Source: Oehlia diaphana
Taxonomy: Eukaryota; Glomeromycota; Glomeromycetes; Glomerales; Glomeraceae
Length of the DNA: 64,000 bases
Assembly: GCA_003833135.1 (NCBI GenBank)
Contig: QZLH01000003.1
Coordinates: forward strand, 63,216 to 127,215
Direction: 5' to 3'
Part shown: positions 22,021 through 31,082 of the stretch, piece by piece
Position numbering within the stretch: the stretch's first letter is position 1
Layout of the letters: every line of letters starts with the position of its first letter
Made by a program: the position numbers and the translations under genes
The notes under the pieces: model-generated
Databases searched by the model: none
What the model was told of the DNA's origin: nothing
The model's input: only the letters and a program-made list of their open reading frames with translations

Positions 22021-22881
22021 TTATCGTCTTACTATTTGATATCCGGCAACTCCTTGTCGAAACAGTAATGCTGTCATTGACCTGTGATAACGTCCTCGGT
22101 TATCAGTTGTTGTCCTTTTATCATGCAATTTAATACCAAGAACGTATCGAACATGAACTACATTTAACCAATTTTGACATTTTCGCCAATACTCTGGGAA
22201 TTAGCCACTTCGCAGATTATTCAGGCATACAGATTCCCCTAGATGAAAATATTAATATTAGAAAATCATAAATCAAATTTAGCAAATTAAACTTCAAAAA
22301 AATACGTTTTTATCTCCAGGTGGAGGGTCACAATGGGTTGTTGGACATGATACATTGATACAAGTGTGGTGCGACTGCAACATCTGCAGCAATAAATCCT
22401 CCATTTACAGTAGGATCAAAATGGACTAAAGGAAGGAAGGGTGTGAATATCAATAATCAATTATATATAGGTCAAGAATCGGAATTCTCTTACATCCATC
22501 ACCATTAGTAACTATCGGTGGGTTAAAGAAAACTCCTCTGTTAGCGACCTTAAAATATTTTTGTAGCAGTGAAGTAACGTGGCTATATTCGGGGTCACTC
22601 ATGTCGATTACATATACATCACCGTCACTTTTTCGTTGGTATTTGTACCCAGAAGACTCTTTACGAATAAGAAAATTATTGTATTCTTCTAAAGTTATCT
22701 TCGAGCCAATCTTACAAGGGAGACTGTCATTCATACAGGTTAACACAGAACAGATATTGAAATAAATAACTTGCATATGAACTCACTCACCTGCTTTCGC
22801 TCAGTGGTTTGTCTTTATTTCTGAATGTGGTTTGAGTAGATTTTTCAGAGCATCAAGAACGCGACGACTTCGGCTAGACAT
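22021..22881 (-). pseudogene. Uma2-type (putative restriction endonuclease fold) protein, frameshifted
   Basis: The start ATG at 22879-22881 gives MSSRSRRVLDALKNLLKPHS, a shift, then PLSES joined in phase across an intron (GTGAGT...GACAG) to SLPCKIGSKITLEEYNNFLI. The body has YKYQRKSDGDVYVIDMSDPE, HVTSLLQKYF, NRGVFFNPPI, then after an intron HFDPTVNGGFIAADVAVAPH and a Cys/Pro stretch. A further exon gives CEVANSQS in one frame and VLGIKLHDKRTTTDNRGRYH in another, ending at 22021. The order TLEEY...DG...S-x-x-H...AADVAV matches Uma2/DUF820 proteins of the PD-(D/E)XK superfamily, common in bacteria and expanded in Rhizophagus. Frameshifts in the first exon and the last two exons mark it as a pseudogene. 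Confidence 0.6.
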
Positions 22882-23463
22882 TTGGGATAAAATGTGATCC
22901 GATTTTGAATCAATTGGATATTTAACAAGATCTATTTCTTATGATATCATGTGTTGTTTCACTATTAATATCTATATTTTTTGACGAAATACATACTTCC
23001 CAAGAATTTTTCCTCGCAATATTTATAGCATAAATAGCATTTATTAATATGTATGTTTACTCCAGAATTACATTACAACTCGACTGAAGCACATTTATAT
23101 AGCGTTTGCCGGCCATATGAACGAGTGGACGAAAAAGTCCCCTAACGCTTTTGTAAATGTCGAGATTGAAATTTTAGAAAGGAAGAGGTTAGTGGACGTG
23201 ATTTTCTCAAGGTAATCGAAGAAAAACTCAGAAGTTATGGCATGAAAGGTTGAGGACGTAAGTAATGTGGATTTTTATTTTTCGCTTTGCACAAAAGCTA
23301 ACTGACATTATATACTGTATATGGCATCGTGCATTACTAGCGCATAGTCCTAACTTTTTATGTAAATGGCATCGGGTATCTACATCTACTGTACGAGCAG
23401 GACTGAATATCGAATCTCACTAACAGAAGACGACTCAAGGACTCAACCGAATTACGCAAGAAC
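22882..23463. other. Spacer without a supported gene
   Basis: No reading frame worth keeping on either strand. It may contain the promoter of the Uma2-like pseudogene. Confidence 0.4.
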
Positions 23464-23583
23464 GTGAAAAGGATTTTAGAGGTTAAAGTGGGTTTTTTAA
23501 AGAATAGAGTATCAGCTAGTGAAGAAGCCCCAAATAAGAAACGTCGTGTAGAAGAGATAATCAAAAAAAAAATAATCATGTAT
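23464..23583 (+). pseudogene. Lys/Arg-rich fragment of unknown origin
   Basis: The frame reads RILEVKVGFLKNRVSASEEA then PNKKRRVEEIIKKK. The start codon is GTG, so it is not a complete gene. PNKKRRVEE resembles a nuclear localisation signal like those at the ends of the nuclease-like and F-box-island proteins here. The following dispersed repeat terminates the similarity. Confidence 0.3.
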
Positions 23584-23655
23584 ACTAGTATAGACATCAC
23601 GAACCACGGGCAAAGTCCCGAACCTTTGTATTTATTTTTCGCATGTATTAATAAA
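23583..23655 (+). repeat. Dispersed repeat, copy 2 (inverted relative to 7778-7850)
   Basis: GTCCCGAACCTTTGTATTTATTTTTCGCATGTATTAATAAA is the reverse complement of the copy at 7778-7850, with the same flanking CACG-GGCA type extension. Confidence 0.65.
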
Positions 23656-23895
23656 AATTTTCTTGGCAATTTTCTGAGACTACACGGCCTCGGAAATTTG
23701 GTGACTTTATAACACTTTTTTCTTTGCAAATTTCTTAGCAGAATGCCCCCCTGATCTTTGATCCGCGGGGTGATAACTTAAATACTCTTGAACAAAATAG
23801 CTCTATAATTTTTCTGCTTCACCCTGAAGAAGCATAGCCTCGAAGGGGGCGGACTTTTGAATATTTTATATATTCTATAAAAATATTATTGATCA

Positions 23896-24018
23896 TGTCG
23901 TCAAAGCTTGAATTATTGGAACAACGCATAGGGTGAAAATGCTGAGAATGCGAAATTGAGACGGGTTATTGAAGATGATGCTATATCAAAATTTTATTAT
24001 GCCAACCATAATAAATAA
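23896..24018 (+). pseudogene. Coiled-coil N-terminal piece of the repeated nuclease family
   Basis: MSSKLELLEQRI, a frameshift, then ENAENAKLRRVIEDDAISKF and a stop. The heptad pattern matches the N-terminal coiled coil of the 7189-7723 protein. Its orientation is opposite to the nuclease-like piece just downstream, so the parent gene was rearranged. Confidence 0.45.
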
Positions 24019-24065
24019 ATTTTGCTCCAAATTTTTGACTGATAGAGTTACATGATTTATAGATC

Positions 24066-24277
24066 AAAACCTTTGGATGTTTGACCAATGAACTCAATTT
24101 TTTCGCGTTCTTTATTTCTAACCATACCTCAAGAAAGAAAGATTATATATATATCTTTTTTAATAATCACGATTAGAATTTTTGACGTCTTGATATCAGC
24201 TGGTGCTATGAAACTTATGCCGAACCCTTGTATCTCCAAACCAATTTGATTACTTCCAAAAGAAAGTATTAAGGGAG
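24066..24277 (-). pseudogene. Fragment of PD-(D/E)XK-like repeated protein
   Basis: Minus-strand reading NQIGLEIQGFGISFIAPADI, KTSKILIVIIKKDIYIIFLS, stop, GMVRNKERE. It aligns with DRIALEVQGAQHW...WYKDVKRL...FLKYSMTKNQ at 7189-7723. The QH of the motif is lost (GF instead of AQH) and a stop interrupts it. Confidence 0.5.
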
Positions 24278-24452
24278 GATTCGTTTATAGTGTGTAGAAA
24301 GAAAAAGTTTAGAAAATACGGGTACATAACCGTGTCTATCATTCTTCATGAATAAAATTTAATGCCCAGTTTATTCTTTCTTGACAGTGGGGAAAGGGGA
24401 AATGCCCATATCGGTAATAAAAGTTTTAAAAAATATTATACACACGAGCATC

Positions 24453-25726
24453 TTACAAAATATAATTAAAAACCTCATTTTGATATTGTAAATATTTAAT
24501 AATTTGAGCATTTGTTTTTACTTCCTTCTCTCGCTTCAGGGTATATATCTGAAAGAAAATGTGTACAAAGAATTAAGTTAAAACACCATAATTAATACGC
24601 AATACTGTTATAATTTTTGTATACATACATTGAGGTTTCCTAATATATTCATATACGTCTCCATTTTTACGAACAATCCTAACAATCCTAACACATCTTT
24701 CCCTTTAATCGTCTGTTTTGGTACTTCTTCTAGGGAATTTCCAAGAAGCCATAACATTGGACTCTCATCAATCATCATCCCACATAAAACCCGACCATAA
24801 CAATCTAAAAAGATCATTCCATATTCAGTCTCCCCGACAATAATTACGTGATTGAAGCCAACACGATTGATATAGTAAATTAGTTCTCGTGGATCACTAT
24901 CAAGAACCTCATATTTGATTAAGGTTGCTATACGAGATTCTTCAAATTTTTCAACTAAAATGAAATTATCACTGCAACTTTATGGCGACCAATCTGTTCT
25001 ATCACGTACTGGCACTTGAGACATTGTTCTTTGATGCTCAATACTTGATTTTCCTTCCTGGGTAGAGCGAGGGTTCGTGTATACAAGACAACACGTTCCG
25101 TGAGAGGCTGTGGGTACCATACATTGCCGCCCAAGTAACCGACTCTGAGCAATTTCCCACATTGTGTCTGTATTTGATCAATTCTTCTTCGGTTAAAACA
25201 TTCTCCACATCCGATGCCCAACGTAACACATTCATTTTTCTACTCTTGACTCCGCTACTGGAGTGCACATTTCCCAATGATAACGAATCGACGCACCGAA
25301 CATGTATTTTATCACTTCCCCTTGATTCGAATACGTGACGCTCACCGTTGATGGCGCAAGTTACATTTGGTTGTATTAGCATTGTATTAGCTATACTTTC
25401 CGTTAATCGTTCTAGGCTCCTTGTTATATACTCCATTTACTCCTCTAATTTCATTTCCTTTGACAGCTGAAAGGAGAACGTCCAGAGAAGACCCAGGAGT
25501 CCCAAAACGTGATAATTACGAGCGGCTGAATTTGTCTAGGTACATCATTCCTTCGGAACCGAAAGGTGTCATTATATTCTGAAATCTGAATCCTACATAA
25601 AATATGGTTTTCCTTTAAGTTTGTTACAAGCATTTTTTGTATTGTCTCTCTTCGCCTTACTTGAAGGGTTCCACGAACTTCTTTATTATAGATTTCTGCC
25701 ATGGCTCCTGTAAAGTATTCAACCAT
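24453..25726 (-). pseudogene. Deaminase-like (YwqJ-type) protein, frameshifted
   Basis: Reading from ATG 25724-25726 (MVEYFTGAMAEIYNKEVRGT) through 25436-25038, the frame reaches VLTEEELIKYRHNVGNCSES. After a shift it reads LSIKEQCLKCQYVIEQIGRH, then after another 1-base shift VEKFEESRIATLIKYEVLDS. The last long exon (24629-24954) is followed by a clean intron (GTATGT...TTTCAG) and a 32-codon terminal exon (24453-24548). The pair C-x-E (GNCSE) and C-x-x-C (QCLKCQ) about 50 residues apart matches the zinc-binding signature of the deaminase superfamily, as in YwqJ-type deaminases. At least two frameshifts, so not functional as read. The family call is inference; the N-terminal part is unrecognised. 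Confidence 0.42.
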
Positions 25727-25944
25727 GATATTGTGGACTTAAGAAATAAAAAAGGCGTGAGAAAAAAAACTAAACTTATAATAAATAAATATTTATACAA
25801 TTCATGTGTGATGATTAATGCGGTGATGTATTATTTGTGGTTACTGACTCCTATGACTGTACATTCGCCATTTATTACGTGTAGCCAATTTATCTGTTAT
25901 TAAAACAAGATTATTAATTTTAGGAGACCGAAACTTTTTGGATG

Positions 25945-26041
25945 CTAGACAAATAACTCTTTAATTTTTCGTATCCTTTCCGGAATAACAATTTCCGGGT
26001 TTTGATCATACCATACCTCAAGAAGGAATGCATGAGATCTC
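25945..26041 (-). pseudogene. C-terminal fragment of the coiled-coil/nuclease repeated family
   Basis: Reads SHAFLLEVWYDQNPEIVIPE then RIRKIKELFV and a stop. The EVWYD-x-NPE block is the expected C-terminal strand of the same family and is also seen at 55643-55750 (SSEVWYDEKPDKK). Confidence 0.5.
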
Positions 26042-26608
26042 CAACGTAAAAATATCATCGAAATTATCGCCAAGAATAATGCAATTGAAGCTTATAACAT
26101 TATTACTGTTGCTGGTGGTAGATTCAAAAAAAGATTAACAGGAAATAATAAGACTTAAAATGGATTGTTTTCGCTGGGTAGGGCACATGTAAACGAGATC
26201 TACCAGAAAGACTCAAGGTTGGTCTAACGTCGATCTCGAAATTGCGAAGTTCTCAGCCCTTAATAACATATGCTTTTGTCATCACTATCTACTTATGTGG
26301 TAGGCCCCGTGTTGCAGCTAAGCACTCTTTCACATTTTCTCATGTTTGTTCGGAAAAAAATAGACTAAAGGTTAGTATACATAATTTCTTTTCGATTATA
26401 TGTGAAATTAATATGTCGCACAGACCTGTCTGGTGATCCGCATATTTTTGTCGCACAGGAGTAGTCAGCAAAATCTTTCGACCCCCCCCCCGGTGATTTA
26501 CTAAATCCTGATTATTAGCTAATGATCCGAGAATACTATTATTACAAACACTGTCTAAGATAATCTTGGAATGCAGAAATAAAATCGGTTGGGGTATCAG
26601 CGCCTGGG
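26042..26608. other. Spacer with a short unexplained coding-like stretch
   Basis: On the plus strand 26047-26157 reads NIIEIIAKNNAIEAYNIITV then AGGRFKKRLTGNNKT and a stop; no domain recognised. A C10 run lies at 26481-26490. The segment ends at the breakpoint of duplication unit A. Confidence 0.35.
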
Positions 26609-27170
26609 GTTCAGCTAACAGTTGGGAATAAAATTTTTTGAAAAATCTTAGTTATGGAGATATTTGAATATGTTTATCTTAAATAAAAAACTTTAATTAA
26701 ATTTGCTGTCCAAACGTTAATTAAAAGCTAAATATTCATTCTGGCGAATGTCACAAAACTTAAGAAACATAAATTGATGTAAATTTACATAAAGGACCTA
26801 ATGGATTAATAACGGACTTTATTAGATGATGCAACAAAAACCCGCTTCGTTTTAGATTTCAAATATGATTTGTACTATGTGAGATATTTGTTGAAAACTT
26901 TTAAAAAGGCATTAACATATATCGTGGATGTATTAATAAAAAGCATTTTATTCAATTTATCATGAGATTTGATCGTCAAAAAAAAAATGCATTTTTATTT
27001 TTGATCAATCACGACCCTGCTAATTGATCGAACTAAGCTCAAACCTTCCGGAATATCTGAAACAAAGAATACACGGGAATAAAAAAACAAGAGACAAATA
27101 TGAAACCCATTTTTAAAAATATGATGCGCCCACTTTTTTTAGTGAAACTAAGCGAATGATGTTTGATTGC
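26609..27170 (-). pseudogene. Relic of the cullin portion of the BTB-cullin gene
   Basis: It matches 32359-33150 of the complete gene on the same strand, starting inside the exon that encodes [14 protein letters not shown]. Exon 32505-32654 is mostly deleted and reading frames are interrupted. The segment then jumps from the sequence equivalent to 33150 (GCAACCATGTTTCAACTT) to that of 33803 (ATTCAATAAAATTTGAT), so the BTB exons are absent. Confidence 0.75.
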
Positions 27171-28235
27171 AACCATGTTTCAACTTTAATCATTCAATAA
27201 AAATTTGATCTCCAGAATTGTAGTCAACAAAAAAAAACCACAAAACAGCCGAAGAATTAATCTACAAACAAATGCACTCCTTTATTTAACTTTCGAAAAA
27301 TACAAACATTGCCTCCTTTTTAATCTTTCTTTTTAAGAAATTTGGAGAAAAAAACATGGTTGGCAAAATTATTATATAAATAATTAATTCGTGAAATGCA
27401 CATATTCGTTCATTTTAGAATTCGGATCCATGTATCCATTATCTGTGTATACGTACGGATAACGGATTGCGGATACTCATTTTATTATTCGGGTAGTATC
27501 CACGGATAGTCCTTTTTTTATTAAAAAAAATAATGATAATTTAATTCTTTGTTATAAAAATAGGCTAACCCTGTCTTTTTTAATATTTTTTTCTGCCCTT
27601 TCCTTCTCTTTCGTCCTTTTCCTATATCCCTCCTCCTGGACCTAGACTTCGGTCTCTTGGATACTGGGCTCTGGAATTGTAAGCTGAAAAGAGGTTTTTT
27701 TTAGCAACGTGCTAATATTCCTTTGTTTTTACTTTTTAGTGATTTGGATTTGAATTAGATCTAATATAGGAAGACTATGAACGATGAAACATAATGTCTT
27801 AAAATATTAAATATTATTATAAATTATTTGAGAATAAAAAATAAAATTATAAACCCTAGATATTACTTCGTTATCCGCGCTATCTGCATTATCCGAATCA
27901 TCCGTGTTATATGGATATGGATTACTCGTTCAATTTTTTTTATAAGGATTACGGATATTGTATTTTATCACGGAAACATATCCACGAATACATGGGTCTA
28001 AACTCTAGCTCATTTTTATTAAGCAAATCTTACTATATTTACTTCAAAGAACTGAATTACAGTATGTCTTTAAAATTAAGTCAATCTATCGATTTTTTTA
28101 GATTAAAAATTGTATATGAAAACCTAGTTTTTTTAGCGGGGGTTGAATATACATTTATATTTGAATCCTAGCTAATAAAATGCATGTAACATTTTAATAG
28201 AACTATTTCTATATTTTCGATGAGTTTTGCCATAT

Positions 28236-29452
28236 TCAATCCAACTCTACCGCTTCATGTGTGCACTCCTCATCTGAATCCAATATTACGATAATTTCTT
28301 GGTATCTTCGTTTTCTCTTTTTGATAGATTGAGTAATTAAAGGTTTATTTTCAGTATCACTTTCAAAATTATTAACTTCATTTTTAATGTCTACATTAGT
28401 AGCAGAAGAGATCATTTCTTGGTATCTTCGTTTCCTCTTTTTGACAGATTGAGTAATTAAAGGTTTATTTTCAGTATCGCTTTCAAAATTATTAACTTCA
28501 TTTTTAATGTCTACATTAGTAGCAGCAGAAGAAGAGGTAGACGCCAGGGCAGACGAAGTAGAAGTAGTAGATGTAGATGGGGAAAACGTAGATGAGGTAG
28601 ATGTAGAAGCAGAAGCAACTATCGGAATGAGCCAATCAGCTAAACGATAATTAATGTGAAGTACAGCCAATGGTTCATCATCTCTTACTATTTTATATGA
28701 TGAGCAATCACCGTAACGTTCTATGCCTTCGGAAAATTTTGTGGTAAGAGCCACGTCAAAATATTTTTTAGTTTCTGAATCTTTACTCCTTTAAAATCTT
28801 TGTTTAGATCATAGCTCAAATACGAACTATAATTTCTTGATGATTCATACCTTTCTTTGACTTTATAGAAATAAACAGATATTATACCAAGTCCACCATA
28901 TTTAGTTCTTTGTGGAATATCCGTTTCAATCCATTCTGTTTTATCGAAAATGAAATCATATCTTATAGTTCTATTTCTATTATGGAAACCTTTAACGATG
29001 CTAAATGATGAATCACTACTTTTTACATAAGAATCGTCATTTCTACCATCTACATAAATTTTGGGTGCGATTTCACTTGTGCTTGGAGAAACCACTATAC
29101 TATAATATGTTCCAGGTCCTGGAACTGCAATAAAAGTAGCCGAGTCGCTAAAATAAATTAATAAATAAATAAATAAAAAGTTATGATTTATTTTAATCAA
29201 GTATAAATTTTGAATTTTTATACCAAAATTTCTTTCGATTTCCTTCGAACACATATGATTTCAATACGTTAGATGCACTGGCCTATTTATTATAAGAAAA
29301 AGAAATCTTTTATTTGAATATGATATATATGATACTAAAAAAAAAATCTAATAATTAATTATATTTACTCCAAGTACTGAATCAGAAATTACATATTCTC
29401 GGAGAGGTATTTCGTTCACTAAAACTTCTAAAGTCCACCTTCCTATTCTCAT
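28236..29452 (-). pseudogene. DUF7918-like nuclear protein, paralog A, one frameshift
   Basis: Exons 29369-29452 (MRIGRWTLEVLVNEIPLREY...), 29224-29282 and 28236-29147 correspond one-to-one to paralog B. A single-base deletion near 28779 (CTGAATC where B has CTGGAATC) changes KIPETKKYFD to IQKLKNILTW and stops 20 codons later; the rest continues in the shifted frame to MALTTKF-type sequence and the shared C-terminus. It also carries a 120-bp in-frame tandem duplication (about 28295-28535) encoding a repeated 40-residue block with KKRKRRYQE, and lacks the TNTSYTASAVY segment of B. Otherwise the sequence is well preserved, so the frameshift may be recent or an assembly error. Confidence 0.65.
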
Positions 29453-30481
29453 CTTTTTCAAACTTTTATCTAAAGTAAGATGAAAATGAGAAATATACTG
29501 TACTTTATAGTCGACTGATTGTTATGATTGTCAAAAAATTTTGAACAATTAACCGTGATTGTTATGGATTTTATGATATTTAAGTTCTATTTATAATAAA
29601 TGACATTATGACTTTTATTTCTCACACTTAGTCTATTACACATTTAGTCTAATTCACATATTAAACAGAGGAGTTCTACGATTTTGTTACGTGTCACAGT
29701 ATTTGCCAGGTATAAAATCATCCTTATATATCCTAAATTTATCCCCAAATATTTTTTCAAAACAATTTTTTTTGAAATAATGGAAGTTGATCGATCTACT
29801 AATTAGAAATATGTTATTGAATTGGCACGATAAATAAATCATAATACAGTATTTATAAATTCTATCGTGATTTTTAATGAATCTATAACTCGGCCGTTAA
29901 ATTATAATATAATTAGTAATATTTTTGCCTGAAGATTTTGTTCCAAGATATAAAAATAATATTCTTCTTGAAGCAGAAACTTGGTATTAGTGTAACTTGT
30001 AAAAGTGGGAATGGAATCTATTTAATGAATAGCATTAATAGCATATTAGTGAGGGTTATATTATTGCTTGAAATATTTGACGCTTGTATTAAATAAGCAA
30101 GGTTTACAATGAATATATAAGAATAAGAAGAATTTGCCGAGAGCGCCGTGATTATTAAAACGGTAAAATGTTTTAAACAAAGCATCTGAACTTTAATTTC
30201 ATTTGAACAACAACAAGCAATCTGATTAAAAGATCCAAAAACCATTGGACGTTCAGTTTTTTGGTTTTTTTCCTACAATTCATTCAAGTTTGAACTCAAA
30301 ATACAAAAAAGTATATTGAATCCTTGATCTAAATGACTAGATACTGTACATCGATTACAGTATTAGTCTTTATTTAATTTATACGGGACATTTCTCAAAA
30401 TGAAAATGACGATATAAATTTGATGTAATTATATCACGTAACGATTTTGACACAACAATATTATTCATTCAATTAAAACAT
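29453..30481. other. Intergenic part of unit A
   Basis: Positions 29940-30245 match 37735-38125 of unit B (for example ATGAATAGCATTAATAGCAT). No coding support; the frame at 30018-30245 is within this duplicated non-coding block. Confidence 0.5.
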
Positions 30482-30600
30482 AAAACATCATATTGGTTGC
30501 CTTGTGTATCAAAGTTGTTTCTTTTAATGAATATGGATTTACTCAATGGAATTTTTACTTGGTGATTCACCTAACGTTAATAGGAGTACAGCTAAGACAA
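30482..30600 (+). pseudogene. Relic of the TRP-like channel gene
   Basis: AAACATCATATTGGTTGCCTTGTG, then TTAATGAATATGGATTTACTCAATGGAAT and CTTGGTGATTCACCTAACGTTAAT, match exon 2 of the channel gene (about 39468-39603) with deletions. Only this part of the gene survives in unit A. Confidence 0.7.
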
Positions 30601-30620
30601 TATTCCGTGATAATTAATTC

Positions 30621-31082
30621 TGGATTACGTAAGTGATAGGCTTGAAATTAGTGACTTGAGATTTTGCACAACTTTAGATGATGGCCATGGCTAAATAATT
30701 AACAAATTTTTATTTTTTTTATTATAAAATGGTCTTTTTTTAATATTTTTCCGCTAGAACCGGACTTTATAAATTAATCTTTATTCTTTTATTAATTTTT
30801 ATTTTTATCTTTAATATTATCTATTAAAAGAAATATACATAGTTCTTAAAACTTTGTAAATGAATTTTACAAAACTTCTTTGTAATTCTTAATTCTGAAG
30901 AGAAAAAAAAAGCAAAACAAAAAAATTTGTATATATATTGGTTAAAACATATGTTACAGTATAACAGTATATTAAAGTTCTAAATCAATTAAATTAAGAT
31001 TTTACTAAAAAAAGAACAAAAAAGATTTCATTGACACAAAAAAAAAAAAAAAATTATGTAACTAACCCTAAGTAATCATAAA
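30621..31082. other. Spacer between duplication units
   Basis: AT-rich, no gene; includes the 3' flank of the BTB-cullin gene. Confidence 0.5.

Larger units (their letters stand above)
26609..30620 (+). repeat. Segmental duplication unit A (decayed copy)
   Basis: Direct-orientation similarity to unit B (32359-39620) recurs as ordered blocks: cullin exons and introns (26609-27170), the 5' flank of the BTB-cullin gene (27186-28200), the DUF7918-like gene (28236-29452), its upstream region (29940-30245) and a piece of the channel gene (30482-30600). Gaps relative to B include the BTB core exons, a Fanzor-like insertion and most of the channel gene. Divergence is high, so the event is old. Confidence 0.85.
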
